A stretch of 64,000 nucleotides of DNA, taken from positions 1 through 64,000 of the forward strand of contig JALMLS010000071.1 in assembly GCA_038496445.1 (NCBI GenBank). Reading direction: 5' to 3'. This DNA comes from Trichosphaerium sp. ATCC 40318. Lineage: Eukaryota; Discosea; Flabellinia; Trichosidae. The notes below the pieces were generated by a model that saw nothing but the letters and a program-made list of their open reading frames with translations, was not told where the DNA came from and did no database searches. The first letter of the stretch is position 1, and the number at the start of each line of letters is the position of its first letter. A program made the translations under genes and the position numbers. Below are positions 1 through 10,959 of this stretch, piece after piece.

Positions 1-29
1 TTAAATTATATACAAACAATACTAGCACC

Positions 30-783
30 ATGGGTAAAATCACAGCGTAAGTTCGGAGTTTTGTTTGACTTTTTTTTTTTTCGTCAAAAAGAGCTAGAAA
101 GGTGCTCTAATATATTTTTGGAGTGTATCATGGCGTAAGACACAAAAACGAAAATGAATAATTATTTTTTAGAACAAAGGAGTTTAACAGGTCAGCCGAT
201 GAGGTATGGAAAGTATTAGGAGATTTCCCAAACATCCAAGCATTTCATCCAAATGTAAAAGAATCTCTTTCAGTAAGTGACAGTACAGAAGGTGAGCGAA
301 AATGACCAAAAAAAAAGAGCTTACACATGTATTTCTAACACATACAAAAAGGTATTGGTGCAACTCGTTCTTGTGAGTTTTATGATGGTGGTAAGATAAT
401 TGAAAGAGTGATTGAATGGAGCAACGAGGAACAGTATTATATTATTGAACTTGTTGAAGGAACAGCACCAATACGTAAAATGATAGCAAGATGTGGAGTT
501 GTATCGTAAGTAAAAACAGTCCACTTTATTTGTTTGTCACGTGATTCTTCTGACCTGTGTTTTTAGTACTGGAAAGAATACATGCCAAGTATCAATGTCG
601 AGTGATTATAAACCAAAGTATGGTGTTGTAGGTAAAGTTATGGATAAGATGATTATTAAGAATTTGTTTGAATCTCTTGGAAAAGACTTTATGATTGCAC
701 TTGAATATCATCTAAAAACTGGAAAAGAGGTTCAGAAGAATACAGTAAAACATATCAAGTCTGGTAAGCTTACCGACTATTGA
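30..783 (+). CDS. SRPBCC (START/Bet v1-like) family protein, four exons
   Basis: Four exons (30-46, 173-291, 352-505, 567-783) join in frame to give about 168 residues. The first exon encodes only MGKITA. The protein resembles the polyketide-cyclase/START-like SRPBCC fold: an N-terminal SADEVWKVLGDF helix, the conserved FHP turn, GATRSCEF, the ERVIEW strand and a long C-terminal helix ending near residue 160. Family members bind hydrophobic ligands in a cavity; no catalytic residues can be named here. Introns have GTAAGT or GTGAGC donors and AG acceptors, and the third contains CACGTG. The stop is TGA. The start is chosen because exon 1 supplies the missing first codon base pair in frame. Confident for family, not for ligand. 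Confidence 0.75.
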
Positions 784-1241
784 TGAGTAAGTACATCAAA
801 CGTGTATTCCTTGTACAATAAAGTAAACCCTTGCTTGGCATTCCACTTTCACGTACATTCCCAATACATACCGTGGTTTTCTGTACAATGAAGTACCTTA
901 TTTTCCCTGCTTGTGTTCACAGGCTATCGCAACCTAAGTGTACCATTAGTGAGCGTCTACGGAACAATATCAGGCCAGATTATAACTAGATGGCAACTAT
1001 CCCTTAGAAATGGCAGTAATTAATATGGCGACAAAGGTTGTTGTGGTTGACCAATCAAGAGCCAAATGTTACAATCTTAACGCTAGATGACAGGCAGACA
1101 ACTACAATGGACTCACATTGCGATATTTTCAGCACAAAGCAGTTAGTACAGTGATGAGCTTAATCACGTTATTGTGTTATCACGTGTTTGACAAGTAAAG
1201 AAGGTTGATCCGAAACAGTTTTTTTTTTCTAAATTACAACT
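784..1241. other. Intergenic, no gene seen
   Basis: AT-rich spacer between two convergent genes. No open frame with recognisable protein similarity. One CACGTG lies near 1181. Confidence 0.5.
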
Positions 1242-1910
1242 TTACATTACAATACAACGTTTAGGTTTACGTCTACGACTCTTATTATTTCGTGCCCTCT
1301 TTTCTAAATCATAATTCTTTGTCTCTCGTAAAATATATTCGAATACTTCAGTTACATTCGTGTCTAACTTTGCCGATGTTTCATAAAAAGCACAAGATCC
1401 AAAAAATTCAGCTAGTTCTTTGCCTTCACTCTCGGTAACCTGCCTTTCACTGAGGTCTGATTTACATCCAACTAATACAATAGGAAACGTTTCTTTTTCA
1501 TCCAAATCCTTTATTCTGCAAAGAACACAAGTATGTCAGTAACAGAATGTTAACGCAAGTCAAGTTCCGACCAAAACTCCAAAATTTCCATTTTTTTCGA
1601 ACTAAAAAACGCACCGCCTAATTTCATCCATTTTTGCCCCAAGAGCTTCAAAACTTGCCCTGTCTGTTATAGAATACACGAAAATTACTGACGAAGCTAC
1701 TCGATGCTCTCTACCTGCAGTTCCGTTGTAACCATAACTTCCATCCAAAATATCGGCTAATATAACTTCTCCGTCTATCTCCAGTTGCTTGCGGTACGAA
1801 TCATCGATTGTTGGGTCAGAATCTGGTACAAACCTGCCCTGAATGAAACGCAGCGTTAGAGCGGTCTTTCCAGCACCTAATTCACCCACTACAACAACTT
1901 TAGCTTCCAT
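1242..1910 (-). CDS. Ras-like small GTPase with divergent motifs and CAAX tail
   Basis: Two exons (1910-1615 and 1515-1242) give about 189 residues. G1 reads GELGAGKT, the effector threonine is in DPTIDD, and G5 is ETSA. Switch II departs from the family: instead of DTAGQE there is an insertion ending NGTAGREH, so the catalytic glutamine is absent. G4 is CKSD rather than NKxD. The tail is polybasic (RRRKPKR) and ends CIVM, a CAAX prenylation box, so membrane attachment is expected. By analogy with the family, loss of the glutamine and of the G4 asparagine should reduce GTP hydrolysis and alter nucleotide affinity; this is inference. An in-frame upstream ATG at 1958 exists, but the one at 1910 starts directly at the G-domain. 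Confidence 0.8.
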
Positions 1911-2186
1911 TGTTGTTATTTGTGTATTGTATGGGTCAGTGAAATGTAAAAATAACAAAGACTAACTTTGACTACGTTTACATTTATTGTTCTTCCTGGC
2001 AGTTCTTTTTTTTACTAGTACCAAAGTGACAGTTTGTGATGATAAATAATATTCGCTTATGAGACATTCAACGTGAAGACTGCAACACAATTTTCAAATC
2101 AAACAAACCCTACTTATTTGCCTTAAAAATAATACTTAGCAAGTGCAAGTGGATTAAGCTACGGCTTTATTTTGTATTAACTCAAG

Positions 2187-2475
2187 CTACGTATTGCTAT
2201 GATGTTTTGAAAAGTTAGAGTAAGATGTCTGTAGATCGATTATGATCTCTTCCCTACAGGTGCACACTTTTTTTTGTAAAGTGAATATATCGCTACATTT
2301 GTAACTGTTGAGTTTTCGCAAAATTAACACTTTGATGTTCACAAGTGGAGCAACCCAGTCATCTGTTGCATTTGTACATGAGATAGTGACCGTGAGCATT
2401 TCAAAGGCTTGCCATACATTGTCCTTGGATACCTTTAAAGTTCGAAAGATTAATTATGTACACCAAAAAAAAGGC
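2187..2475 (-). pseudogene. Decayed C-terminal copy of an F-box/LRR gene
   Basis: The minus strand closely matches the 3' part of the intact LRR gene at 40561-41322, on the opposite strand, including its last repeats and the bases after its stop. Shared residues include SCTNATDDWVAPL and NIKVLI. A C-to-G change turns AGC CTT TCA into AGC CTT TGA, and a 2-bp loss in the following codons shifts the frame, so it cannot encode the family protein. No F-box part is present. It looks like a segmental duplicate left to decay. Confidence 0.8.
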
Positions 2476-2499
2476 ACTCTACTGAAAATCACGTGATTA

Positions 2500-3325
2500 T
2501 ATTCACTATGCGTCTACCTCTTGGATTACTTACTTATATTTGTCTACGCGCCGTGACTGACCATTCTTAAGCAAGCCTACATTGGTACTCACTAAGGGTT
2601 GACATTTGGAGTTGCACTAAATTTATCTTCCAAGTGTATACATGGCGAGGATACCAACTACTTGATGGACCGTAACAGTGAAGGAGTGCTTTATTGTATT
2701 ACGATTATTTTTTAGGAAGGGGTTCGTTGTAGTAGACGAACCAGGGACAGGCCGCATATTTGTACTGGAGATTACGATGTTTAAACACATTTGAAATGAA
2801 TCCAATTAATCTATGGCATTGATATCAACCCGCGACTAACCAGTCGGACACGCAACCTTGGTCTATTGTGTTAAACCAAACTTTTATGCTATCAATCAGA
2901 TTCACTGCCACTGGTACCTCCCAACCCCCAAACAATTTCATCTGTCAAAGACTGTATCCCTTCATCTGTACCGCTTGCGGCAGATAGGTGTATGTACACC
3001 AGTTAATGTCTTTATCCCATATTCACCCACTTCGCGAAGAAATTTACTAGGCCCACCTTTGATTAAAAATGAGCTGTTTGTAAAAATGGCGCTAACCGTA
3101 AAAACGTGATATTGTTTCAAATACGAATCATATTTCGAAGAAATAGTTTTGTGTAACACAACTTTCATCACTGTTCCTTGTAGTGGTTGAAAGTTAACGG
3201 CTCAGCTCTAAATGACTTTTCAAACAAAAACAACTCTATTTAACTGGCTAACCGGCTCCAAATTGTTACAATAAAACACGTGTTTGGAAATTTATTTGTA
3301 GTTTATGTAGTCTAAGTACTTAGCA
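2500..3325. other. Intergenic, no gene seen
   Basis: Several short open frames on both strands overlap one another and show no recognisable domain. One CACGTG occurs near 3278. I see no repeat or RNA gene that I can support. Confidence 0.4.
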
Positions 3326-3897
3326 TTAACTGCAGCACAAACTTGCAGTTCTAGAGATTTTGTACTCTAGACTAGTACGTTTGCTTGTCATCACAATAGA
3401 ACCACGAGAAAATACTCTCTCAACTGTTGCGGAACTTGCTGGCATTCCTAAGTACACTCTAGGCAAAGCTGAAAGGAGAAAGTAAGAACGGTTGCCACGC
3501 CACCATGTTAATGGACACTGGTTTAAGGCAAGTGCATCCGTCTGTATTGCTTCAGTTCTTTGGCAATCTAAGAAAAAAAGAAAATAAAAGTTCTCGAAAA
3601 AAAAAAAGAATCCGAGGATCAAGAGCAGAAGCAACATGTTACTTGCCATGGTTTTGATCTTCGTAGAACCCATCTCAGTAACAAATTGTCTAAGCGCACT
3701 TGATCTTCACGCAATAGCGTAGGGTTTGCTTTGAATCCCATTGAGGTAAGCGATAGTTGTTTCAGCTGGGCTTTTGTTCCATCGTTTAAGCACAATTTAC
3801 AAACTTGTAAATGCTTGCGAAGTGTATCAGTGCTGGAGTTGCGACTGAATGGTGCTTGACAATAGGCACAAGAAACCTTATCAGGCGAGTCTATCAT
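3326..3897 (-). pseudogene. hAT transposase remnant: BED finger plus hATC end, core missing
   Basis: The first part (3897 to about 3650) has a BED-type zinc-finger pattern: CAYC, then LRKHLQVC. The second part (about 3570-3330) has the hAT C-terminal dimerisation signature PASSATVERVFSRG followed by SKRTSL. In a full hAT transposase several hundred residues with the DDE core separate these; here only about 80 nt of T-rich sequence does. The frames of the two parts do not join cleanly at an obvious intron. This is an internally deleted hAT copy, or less likely a short domesticated derivative. No terminal inverted repeats were found. Confidence 0.65.
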
Positions 3898-3981
3898 GGT
3901 CCATAAACAAAAACATCAGCAGTTCTTGTTCGTAGACGTTTTTTGGTTCCGCTACTTGGTTCAGCCGAATTGATAACCAAA

Positions 3982-4677
3982 ATGGCATTCTCCACTATCA
4001 AACTATACGAAGTATGTACTTGGACAAGACTGAACAAAATATTTCATGAGGTGATCAATGACGACTCTACAATGTTTTACTACGTACACCATTTTCTGGA
4101 TTCGAAGAGTACTGAAGAAGACCTACCAGCTCCATCAGTAGCAAAGACATATTTACACAACCGCCTTCGATTTGAACGCAAATTCAGTTGGTCTTACTTG
4201 ATATCTTTCAATATATTTGACGGATACGAGGAACAGGATATCCCTTTTGAAACGTTTAAGTTAAACAAAATATATGGAGAACCAGGGTGTTTTATTCGTA
4301 GTATTGACAACGAGCCACACGAAAGCTTCAATGTACTTGTCACACTATTCCCATCAACAGCTTCCCTTGGTACAGATTCAATACAAATTCAAGGTTGTAT
4401 TTTGTACTATACACTCTCTGTAGATATGCAAGGCAAGACAGTGATTGAGTGCAACACAGAAGAATCCAAACTGTTGATTAATGTTGAAAGGGCTCGCTTA
4501 TTAGGCAAGCTACTAGAAAATCAATCAGAGTATGAGGATTCCGAACCTTATACACCAGAAGATATGTTGTATATATTTGTTACATGGATTGATTATTTTG
4601 ATCAAACTACTCCAGATGACGAAAGAATTACAAATGACTTTGCGACCCTAAAAATCAAAACAATTGAATACATTTAA
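3982..4677 (+). CDS. Uncharacterised single-exon protein, about 231 residues
   Basis: An uninterrupted frame starts at an ATG in AAAATGGC context and ends TAA. An upstream in-frame start at 3943 is possible. The protein is acidic, rich in aromatic and charged residues, and has no signal peptide or membrane segment. A segment around residues 45-60 (TEEDLPAPSVAKTYL) and a C-terminal TWIDYFDQTTPDDE are its most distinctive parts. I recognise no domain. Length without stops and even composition argue for a real gene. It lies head to head with the hAT remnant. Confidence 0.55.
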   Translation: MAFSTIKLYEVCTWTRLNKIFHEVINDDSTMFYYVHHFLDSKSTEEDLPAPSVAKTYLHNRLRFERKFSWSYLISFNIFDGYEEQDIPFETFKLNKIYGEPGCFIRSIDNEPHESFNVLVTLFPSTASLGTDSIQIQGCILYYTLSVDMQGKTVIECNTEESKLLINVERARLLGKLLENQSEYEDSEPYTPEDMLYIFVTWIDYFDQTTPDDERITNDFATLKIKTIEYI

Positions 4678-5362
4678 GTTTATTATGCTTCTTCATTGTC
4701 CTATATACAGTAATATTGAAGTTGTTTGTAAGTGGACAGAATGGTATGACTGGTATAATATAATAAAGGGTGGTCCTTCAAGTTGTCTTGTTAGTAGCAA
4801 TCACAATCTTGTAAATTTTTTTCAAAAATTCCAAACAATATTCCATGCATCGTGCTACAAAGATTCCTTTGTGCTATCACCAAACCACGCTTTAGTGTTG
4901 GCTTGCATAAAAACGTAATCTTAAGTAATAAGCGAAGTAATATAAATTACATCACTCTTATTAGCGATGTGTCAAAGCGGAAGTAGGCTCTTGAATTTAT
5001 AGCATGTGATTTGACTTGAAATAAAGCTATTTATTGTAGCGTTAAGCCTACTTGTTAAACAGCCGCTCCCGATAGTAGCACGCACGTGACTTTCTGTTTG
5101 AATGCTCACGTAACGTAATCCAAGGATACACTACTGGTATAACTTGCCAAATTGTCCCAAAAAATCAGCGTTGCCTATCACAAAAATTTCAGTCAAAGCC
5201 AAAAGTCGAACTTGCACTAACACCTGGTCTGATAAACAACATTGACAAACGATTACGGCGATAAAACACGTCAGTTAATGTCATTTTGTCACCTAGACAT
5301 CCATCAATACTTATCACTAACGCACATAACTTATTAGAACCTTTTTTTTTTCAACTTGAACT
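4678..5362. other. Intergenic, upstream of the sulfatase
   Basis: Spacer with no supported gene. A short frame at 4664-4918 has no domain and overlaps the previous gene end. One CACGTG lies near 5089. A T-run precedes the sulfatase ATG. Confidence 0.4.
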
Positions 5363-7634
5363 ATGAAGACACTGCTTGGCGTCGTTTGCCTCTTTGCGGT
5401 TTTCGTTGTGTTAGCCGCGAAGCAGCCCAACTTTGTATTTATCCTAACTGATGATCAAGATATTCAGCTAGGAACAGACCCACATGCGTATTCAGAGTTT
5501 GGATCACTCGAGGTTCGTTTTATAAGCGAAAAAATTGGGCTATTATCATTTCTTTTTCTTCAAGTCACGTGTTAGTGTATAACTGTTTTTTAGGCGATGC
5601 CTGAAACAAGGAAGCTGTTAATAGACGGAGGAGCTTACTTTGAAAACTTTTTTGTCGCTACACCCATTTGTTGCCCTTCTAGAACTGAATTTATTACAGG
5701 CACGTGATTTATAGTCGCTACCAACGTTTTTAAAAACCTTCCATAAATTCGTTTATTTACACCATTTGTAGGCCGTTATTACCACAACATTGGCGCTCCT
5801 TCTGGGTCTTGTATGCATATTAACGCTGAAGATAATGTGTTCAATGTAACTGGTAGTATGTTCGGACTCCTAGAGAGCGCTGGTTATAATACAGGCAAGT
5901 ATAACACTTACAAGGTCGAGAATCAAACTAGTAATTTTCCTTGTCTTTTTCGGCTGACTGTTCTTCTTTTTTTTCTCCTCCCTTACCTTTTATTCAAGGA
6001 GTATTCGGTAAAGTTACGAATGACCAAGCTGGTTACTTTTGTGGAAAAGAAAGAGATGCTGGAATGACAACGATAAGCTCTCCTTGCGACTTCAACGACT
6101 TTTACTCAAAAAAATACTTTATGAAATACCCAAATGGTTCTAAACATATTGAAACGTTAGAGATGAAACCTGAAACATACCAAACGAGTCAACTTGGAAA
6201 CAGATCAATTGCTTGGATCAAGGAAATAGCAAACGGTACGAAAAACTGCTGTTAAGGTGTTAATAGTCGCTAACAACGTCTTCAGGTGGTAAACCTTTCT
6301 TTGCATACATTGGGCCTCACGCTCCTCATTTCCCTGCTACACCAGCACCTTGGATTCAAAACGATCCTTTCAAGAACTTGACGTTTCCAAGAACACCAAA
6401 CTGGAACGTTGAATCTCCTGATAAGCATCAACTCATTAGACAAAATCCTCCTTTTGATGATAGAGTCGCATCGTGGGAAACGCAGCACATGAAGGATAGA
6501 TGGAGCACACTAGTAACCGTAGACGAAGTGGTAGCAGCTGTGATTGACACGCTGAAAAAATTGGACGTGCTTGACGATACGTACATTTTCTACTCCAGTG
6601 ATCACGTGCGTAACCACAACCTCATTTTTCCGTTTCTTTTTCATTGAAACGTTTTGACTCCTTTGCTATTTAGGGCTACAAATTAGGCCAATGGCGTGTT
6701 GGTACAAGTAAACAAGAACCTTATGAAACTGATATTCGTATACCTTACATTGTACGTGGTCCTGGTATTAAGCCTGGTACCAAAGTTAAGCACATGAGTG
6801 GTAATGTCGACTTCACACCAACTTTGCTCGATCTTGCAGGAGTCACAAAACCAAAGTTTATGGACGGTATGATAAAGTTGTTATTTCATGATTTGATCAC
6901 GTGGTATTGGTTTTACTTTTTTGACGTTTCGTATTTATAGGAAAGAGTCTCGCTCCCTTCTTTGTTAGCGCTGATAACCCTTATTTTAAACCATTGGATC
7001 CTGCCGAGAAACAAAAGTATGCTAATGCATGGAGAAAAGAGTTCTTGATTGAATACAAATCAGTAGGAACATACTTCAATGATCACTCAAGTATCTGGGT
7101 ACTTTGCGAACCATTTCTTTTGTCTGCACGTGCCTTACTAAGAGTTAGGTGCCTGATGGAACCTACCATGGACACAACGGAAAAGGACCAAGATCACCAG
7201 CTAATGACACTAAATGCGTACTCGGTAAAGGTGTTGGTGATGGTTAGTACCTTTGAGGAAGTTTATTTACTACTTGAGATGTTAAACTTTGTTTTTCATA
7301 GGTAATTGTTGGTTTGTCGATGATGTATCTTCAAACTCTTGGCGTGCTTTGCGTGTTCTTAACGAAACATCAAATCTTGTATACATTGAATTCGATCATA
7401 CGTGGACATGGACGGAGTCTTCTATCGAGTTCAGAGAGCTATACGACATCACAGCTGATCCATATCAGGTGAACCAGTCACATGTTTTGTGATCTTAATT
7501 TTGTTAACAACTTTTTCTAGATGAAGAACTTGGTGTCTGTAACAAGTCCTAGTGTTCTTGCCGAACTGCATAAATCAGTTAGCAAGTATCAAGAATGCAG
7601 AGGAAATACTCTAACAGAGTCTAACTGCATATAA
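5363..7634 (+). CDS. Secreted sulfatase, N-acetylglucosamine-6-sulfatase type
   Basis: Ten exons (5363-5512, 5594-5699, 5772-5894, 5999-6235, 6286-6605, 6674-6866, 6941-7098, 7149-7242, 7302-7468, 7521-7634) give about 553 residues, normal for this family. Order: signal peptide (1-19), metal-binding FILTDDQD, the sulfatase signature CCPSR whose first Cys becomes formylglycine, the GRYYHN turn, IGPHAPH, SDHGYKLGQWR, and a C-terminal DGTYHGHNG region. Family members remove 6-sulfate from glucosamine residues of glycosaminoglycans in lysosomes or outside the cell. Two introns start with GC instead of GT (5700 and 5895). Several introns contain CACGTG. Confidence 0.9.
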
Positions 7635-7859
7635 ACTTGGTCTCCAATAAATTTCATTCAAACAAACTATGCTATCAAATTTCTTTGGTTTCCTCTACGT
7701 TTTTTTTTACAATAAAATCAAGTCACATGGTGTAAGGCAGAGTCAAGTCATAGAGTACAGAGAAGGATTTAGTTGGAAACTATTTATTACGCTAGCTTAG
7801 GATTTCCTCTTGTGGCATGTATAGAGCCTTCCTTTAGGAACATTTAAATGACTACTCTT

Positions 7860-8747
7860 TCAATTCACTCCTAACTTCTTTAAATGATCTTCAACATCAC
7901 GTGTAAGCACAGAATTAGGGAGGTTGGTTCTAATATAATCTAGTATATCAGGTGGGGGGTTGTAACAGTACGGCTTATACATAATATCATGCCACAGATA
8001 CGAAAAGCACTCTTTACCTCGAACATGTTCAAAATCACCTGGATTTTCCATGAATCTATTTTCAAAAAAATCAACCGTCATGGACACGTGCTACAACATA
8101 AAATAGTGTAGCATTTTGCTCTTGTTCCCGTACTGCATGTAGTTGTATTCATCCGTAGAGATATCATTTGTAAAGTCCATACCAGTGTCATCATAGATTG
8201 GTAAATAAACATTAGGATGTTCCTTCAAGTACTCTTCTCCTCTGGCAACAACTTGCTTTGTCAAGTATTTCTGTAAACAGTACATTTTTGATAATTCTTC
8301 TACTGTTTTCTGAGCCATTATGGCATGTACTGCCTCCTGTGCTAACGTTGATGGTTAGAAGAATAATGTACAGTCTTGGTGGACCGACGAAACCATAAAA
8401 ACAGTGTTGCGGTGTTTTACGGGAAGAGAGGTACATTGTTCTGTGTGGTACGTACATTGATGCTTCCAATCCAAGGTAGCGATGAAACACCAATAAGAAT
8501 CGATCTCCCTTCGCGTGTAGGTAGCATAGCGGTATTTTTCACGAGTCTTATTGAACTCTGCATCTAGTTTGCGTTCTTCTACAATTATTGCTCTGCGCTT
8601 CATTGTGAGGCTAGCCATACGCAAAGAAACCCGTCCAAACTCTAAATAAGAGTCTTCAGAGACATGCTCGAGGATAATACACCACAACTCAGTTGGAAGG
8701 GATGGATTATCTATTTCGGTTGTATTGGATCGCTTTGCGGCTGACAT
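7860..8747 (-). CDS. F-box protein, three exons with very short introns
   Basis: Exons 8747-8372, 8341-8095 and 8055-7860 join in frame to give about 272 residues. The introns are 30 and 39 nt; the first has GTACAT, a CTAAC branch-like site and TTAG, and the second contains CACGTG. Residues about 15-60 fit an F-box (PSLPTELW, IILEHVSED, then FGRVSLRMASL), expected to bind Skp1 in an SCF ubiquitin ligase. The C-terminal part (EEYLKEHPNVY, then a charged tail) has no domain I recognise. Without the splices the region would appear as three unrelated short frames. Confidence 0.65.
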
Positions 8748-9162
8748 TTACGAGTTGTTGGTAATAGCGCTAAAAAGAAGTTTCAATTCGAAGAAAAGCG
8801 GCTCTTCTTGCTAGTTCTGGTGTCGATTTTCGTTGTTTTTGCTCTACTTCTGAAAAACCACGTGCCATTGTTAAAAGTCCATGAACAATAAAAATAAACA
8901 AGTTCAGGTTGGTTTGTTTATAATCAGTATACAGTCCTATTGAGAGTGGGTCGCCTTAAGGTAGGAAGCTTCAGACTATTTTAGGGTGTACAGGGATTAC
9001 AAGGCTTGCTTAAAATATTTGAAATCTCTAGGGTACAGCTGAAAACTCACTTCTTTTTGGTTCTCAGTAAGAGCAAACTCGCTCAAGCTATCTAATAGCG
9101 CTCTGAATGTTAATAGTATATTGTATGATATCTATGGATCGCCGTAAAAAGCAGTTTAAGCA
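8748..9162. other. Intergenic, nothing supported
   Basis: No coding signal. One CACGTG lies near 8860 and another near 9254, just beyond the right end. Confidence 0.4.
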
Positions 9163-9399
9163 TTGTTCGTTGTGTATGCGTTTATCCACGCTGAAATAAC
9201 AGTGAAACTATTGTTTATCATGATCGTATGCTGGTTTTCGGTTTTAAAACGACACGTGAGCGAGCGTGACGGAGGAAATTACAAAAGTTGGCATGAAAAT
9301 GGCAGTGAGTTCAGGTGTGGTATGTACGTTAACAACATGAAAGAAAGAGTACACAAAGAGTGCCTACAACCGCAATACACATGTACAAACAGTTTATAA
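9163..9399 (+). pseudogene. MORN_2-repeat remnant
   Basis: Inside a short open frame the stretch GGNYKSWHENGSEFRCG followed by YVNNMKERVHKE matches the repeat of the intact MORN-type genes at 36.0 and 37.9 kb (GEYKSWYENG, then YVN...EGE). Only about one and a half repeats remain, without the F-box-like leader, and the upstream part of the frame is unrelated and hydrophobic. I read it as a fossil fragment of that family. Confidence 0.6.
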
Positions 9400-10259
9400 A
9401 AATGATAAGCCTGTAAATCAGTAACTTAAATCACATAGACCACTTACACAAATCATACTTATTATGACAATATGATATGGCCTTGTAGTTTTCGTATTAT
9501 TTTAATAAAATCCAACCGATATTAACCAAAACCTTGCTTTACATTGGCACTTGGTTGAGTACATACAGAAACAAACTTATTACTCTTTTGTTGATTTGAC
9601 GTTGCATATACTTGATTCAACCACACATGAATACAAGAAGTAGCTCTTTTAACATGTACAGAGCAAGTATTCAAAGTAACAACACTATTCCGAAGGTGTC
9701 TTTATTGGAGGTAATGTTTTGGTTCTACTACTTCCACTACTTGAAGTAGCAAATATTTAAACAGAACATCAACAAAGAGATCCTATAAATTAATGCGTCT
9801 GTGGCAACAACCCACAGGATTTTTGGCCAAATTGCCTTCACGTGATTCCTGGCTGTTAAGTGAATCTGTAACTTGAAGCCTTCTCGATGTAGGCGGGCAA
9901 AAATAGCATGAAATGTATCCACGACCTTGGGTTTCACATTTACATAAATCTGTAAAAATGGTTCTTAACTGAAGAAACAGTGAAGTCAACAACAATAAAC
10001 AACGTCATTAAACTCATCATTGCGTAACAAATTACTATTTTTAATCGCATTGTTCACATCAACCCTTTAGATTATATTTCTTTATTCATTTAGACTGATT
10101 TTAAATTGTATCGTATTTCTTTGACTTGAAATTTTGGTAACTAGAACCACATTGTCCGCATGTACCAAGCGCTTTTAGAATAACAACAGCCAGTCCCAAG
10201 TTATACAAAGAGCTTGCAGTATCTTTACAGTCCTATTTTGACAAACACATAAGAAACAC
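9400..10259. other. Intergenic, no recognisable gene
   Basis: Two overlapping minus-strand frames of about 70 codons (9737-9995) contain no domain I know. The region has long A/T tracts and one CACGTG near 9839. Confidence 0.35.
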
Positions 10260-10959
10260 TCAAAATCGAGTTGACACAAACTTTTCTTGTTGGGAAAAGG
10301 TAGGTTTGAGGGACCACTTGTAAATCCGAAAATGGTATAAATTGCGTTATTATACGTACCTTACTGTTGGCAACAATGAGAATACCATAGATGAGCCATC
10401 CAATATTAAATACTGCAACAACAATCATATAAACAATCAAAATTGTTACAGCTGTCCCTGTTTTCTCTTTACCAAACAGTATAAGCAATATCGTTATCAT
10501 TATAATAGCGATTACAATCAAAACACTTGTTAGAATACCATCAAAGATAAGCCATTTAGCGAGCCCAATCGCTACAGGAAAACATTAGTCTCCAAAACAA
10601 TAAAAGGCTAAAATTGATAAAAACAGGACTCATTAGCTAATCTGGAAAAAAACACAATGGGGTAATGACAAGCGTCATGTGGTTTTGTTATAAATTAAGC
10701 CAACGCGCTTTCAAAATGTGGTAAGCATTTTGTAGGCATCAAAATAGAGCGTACAGTATACATCCAACTGTCTTGGAACTAAAGTGCCGTTTCCAATATC
10801 TATAAACTCTATAGTGTCTGGGTTCGTGCATACGTTGTCCTGTTCTCTAAAACCAATCACCAACTCCGCTATTATCATTGAGGCAGCAATACCGACCACA
10901 AATATGCCCATTACTACTATACAGCATACTATGCCTCCAATTGCAGCTTTCTCTCCCAT
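10260..10959 (-). CDS. Small multi-pass membrane protein, probably three exons
   Basis: Exon 1 starts at 10959 and encodes a first membrane helix (GGIVCCIVVMGIFVVGIAA) followed by a hydrophilic loop with two cysteines and an NGT glycosylation site. A donor GTACGC near 10755 joins in frame to an exon from about 10574 carrying three more hydrophobic segments (LTSVLIVIAIIMITILLI; TAVTILIVYMIVVAVF; GWLIYGILIV). A last short exon after a GTACGT donor ends near 10260. Four membrane spans with one outer loop is tetraspanin-like in outline, but the CCG motif is missing, so no family is assigned. The last exon is the least certain. Confidence 0.5.
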
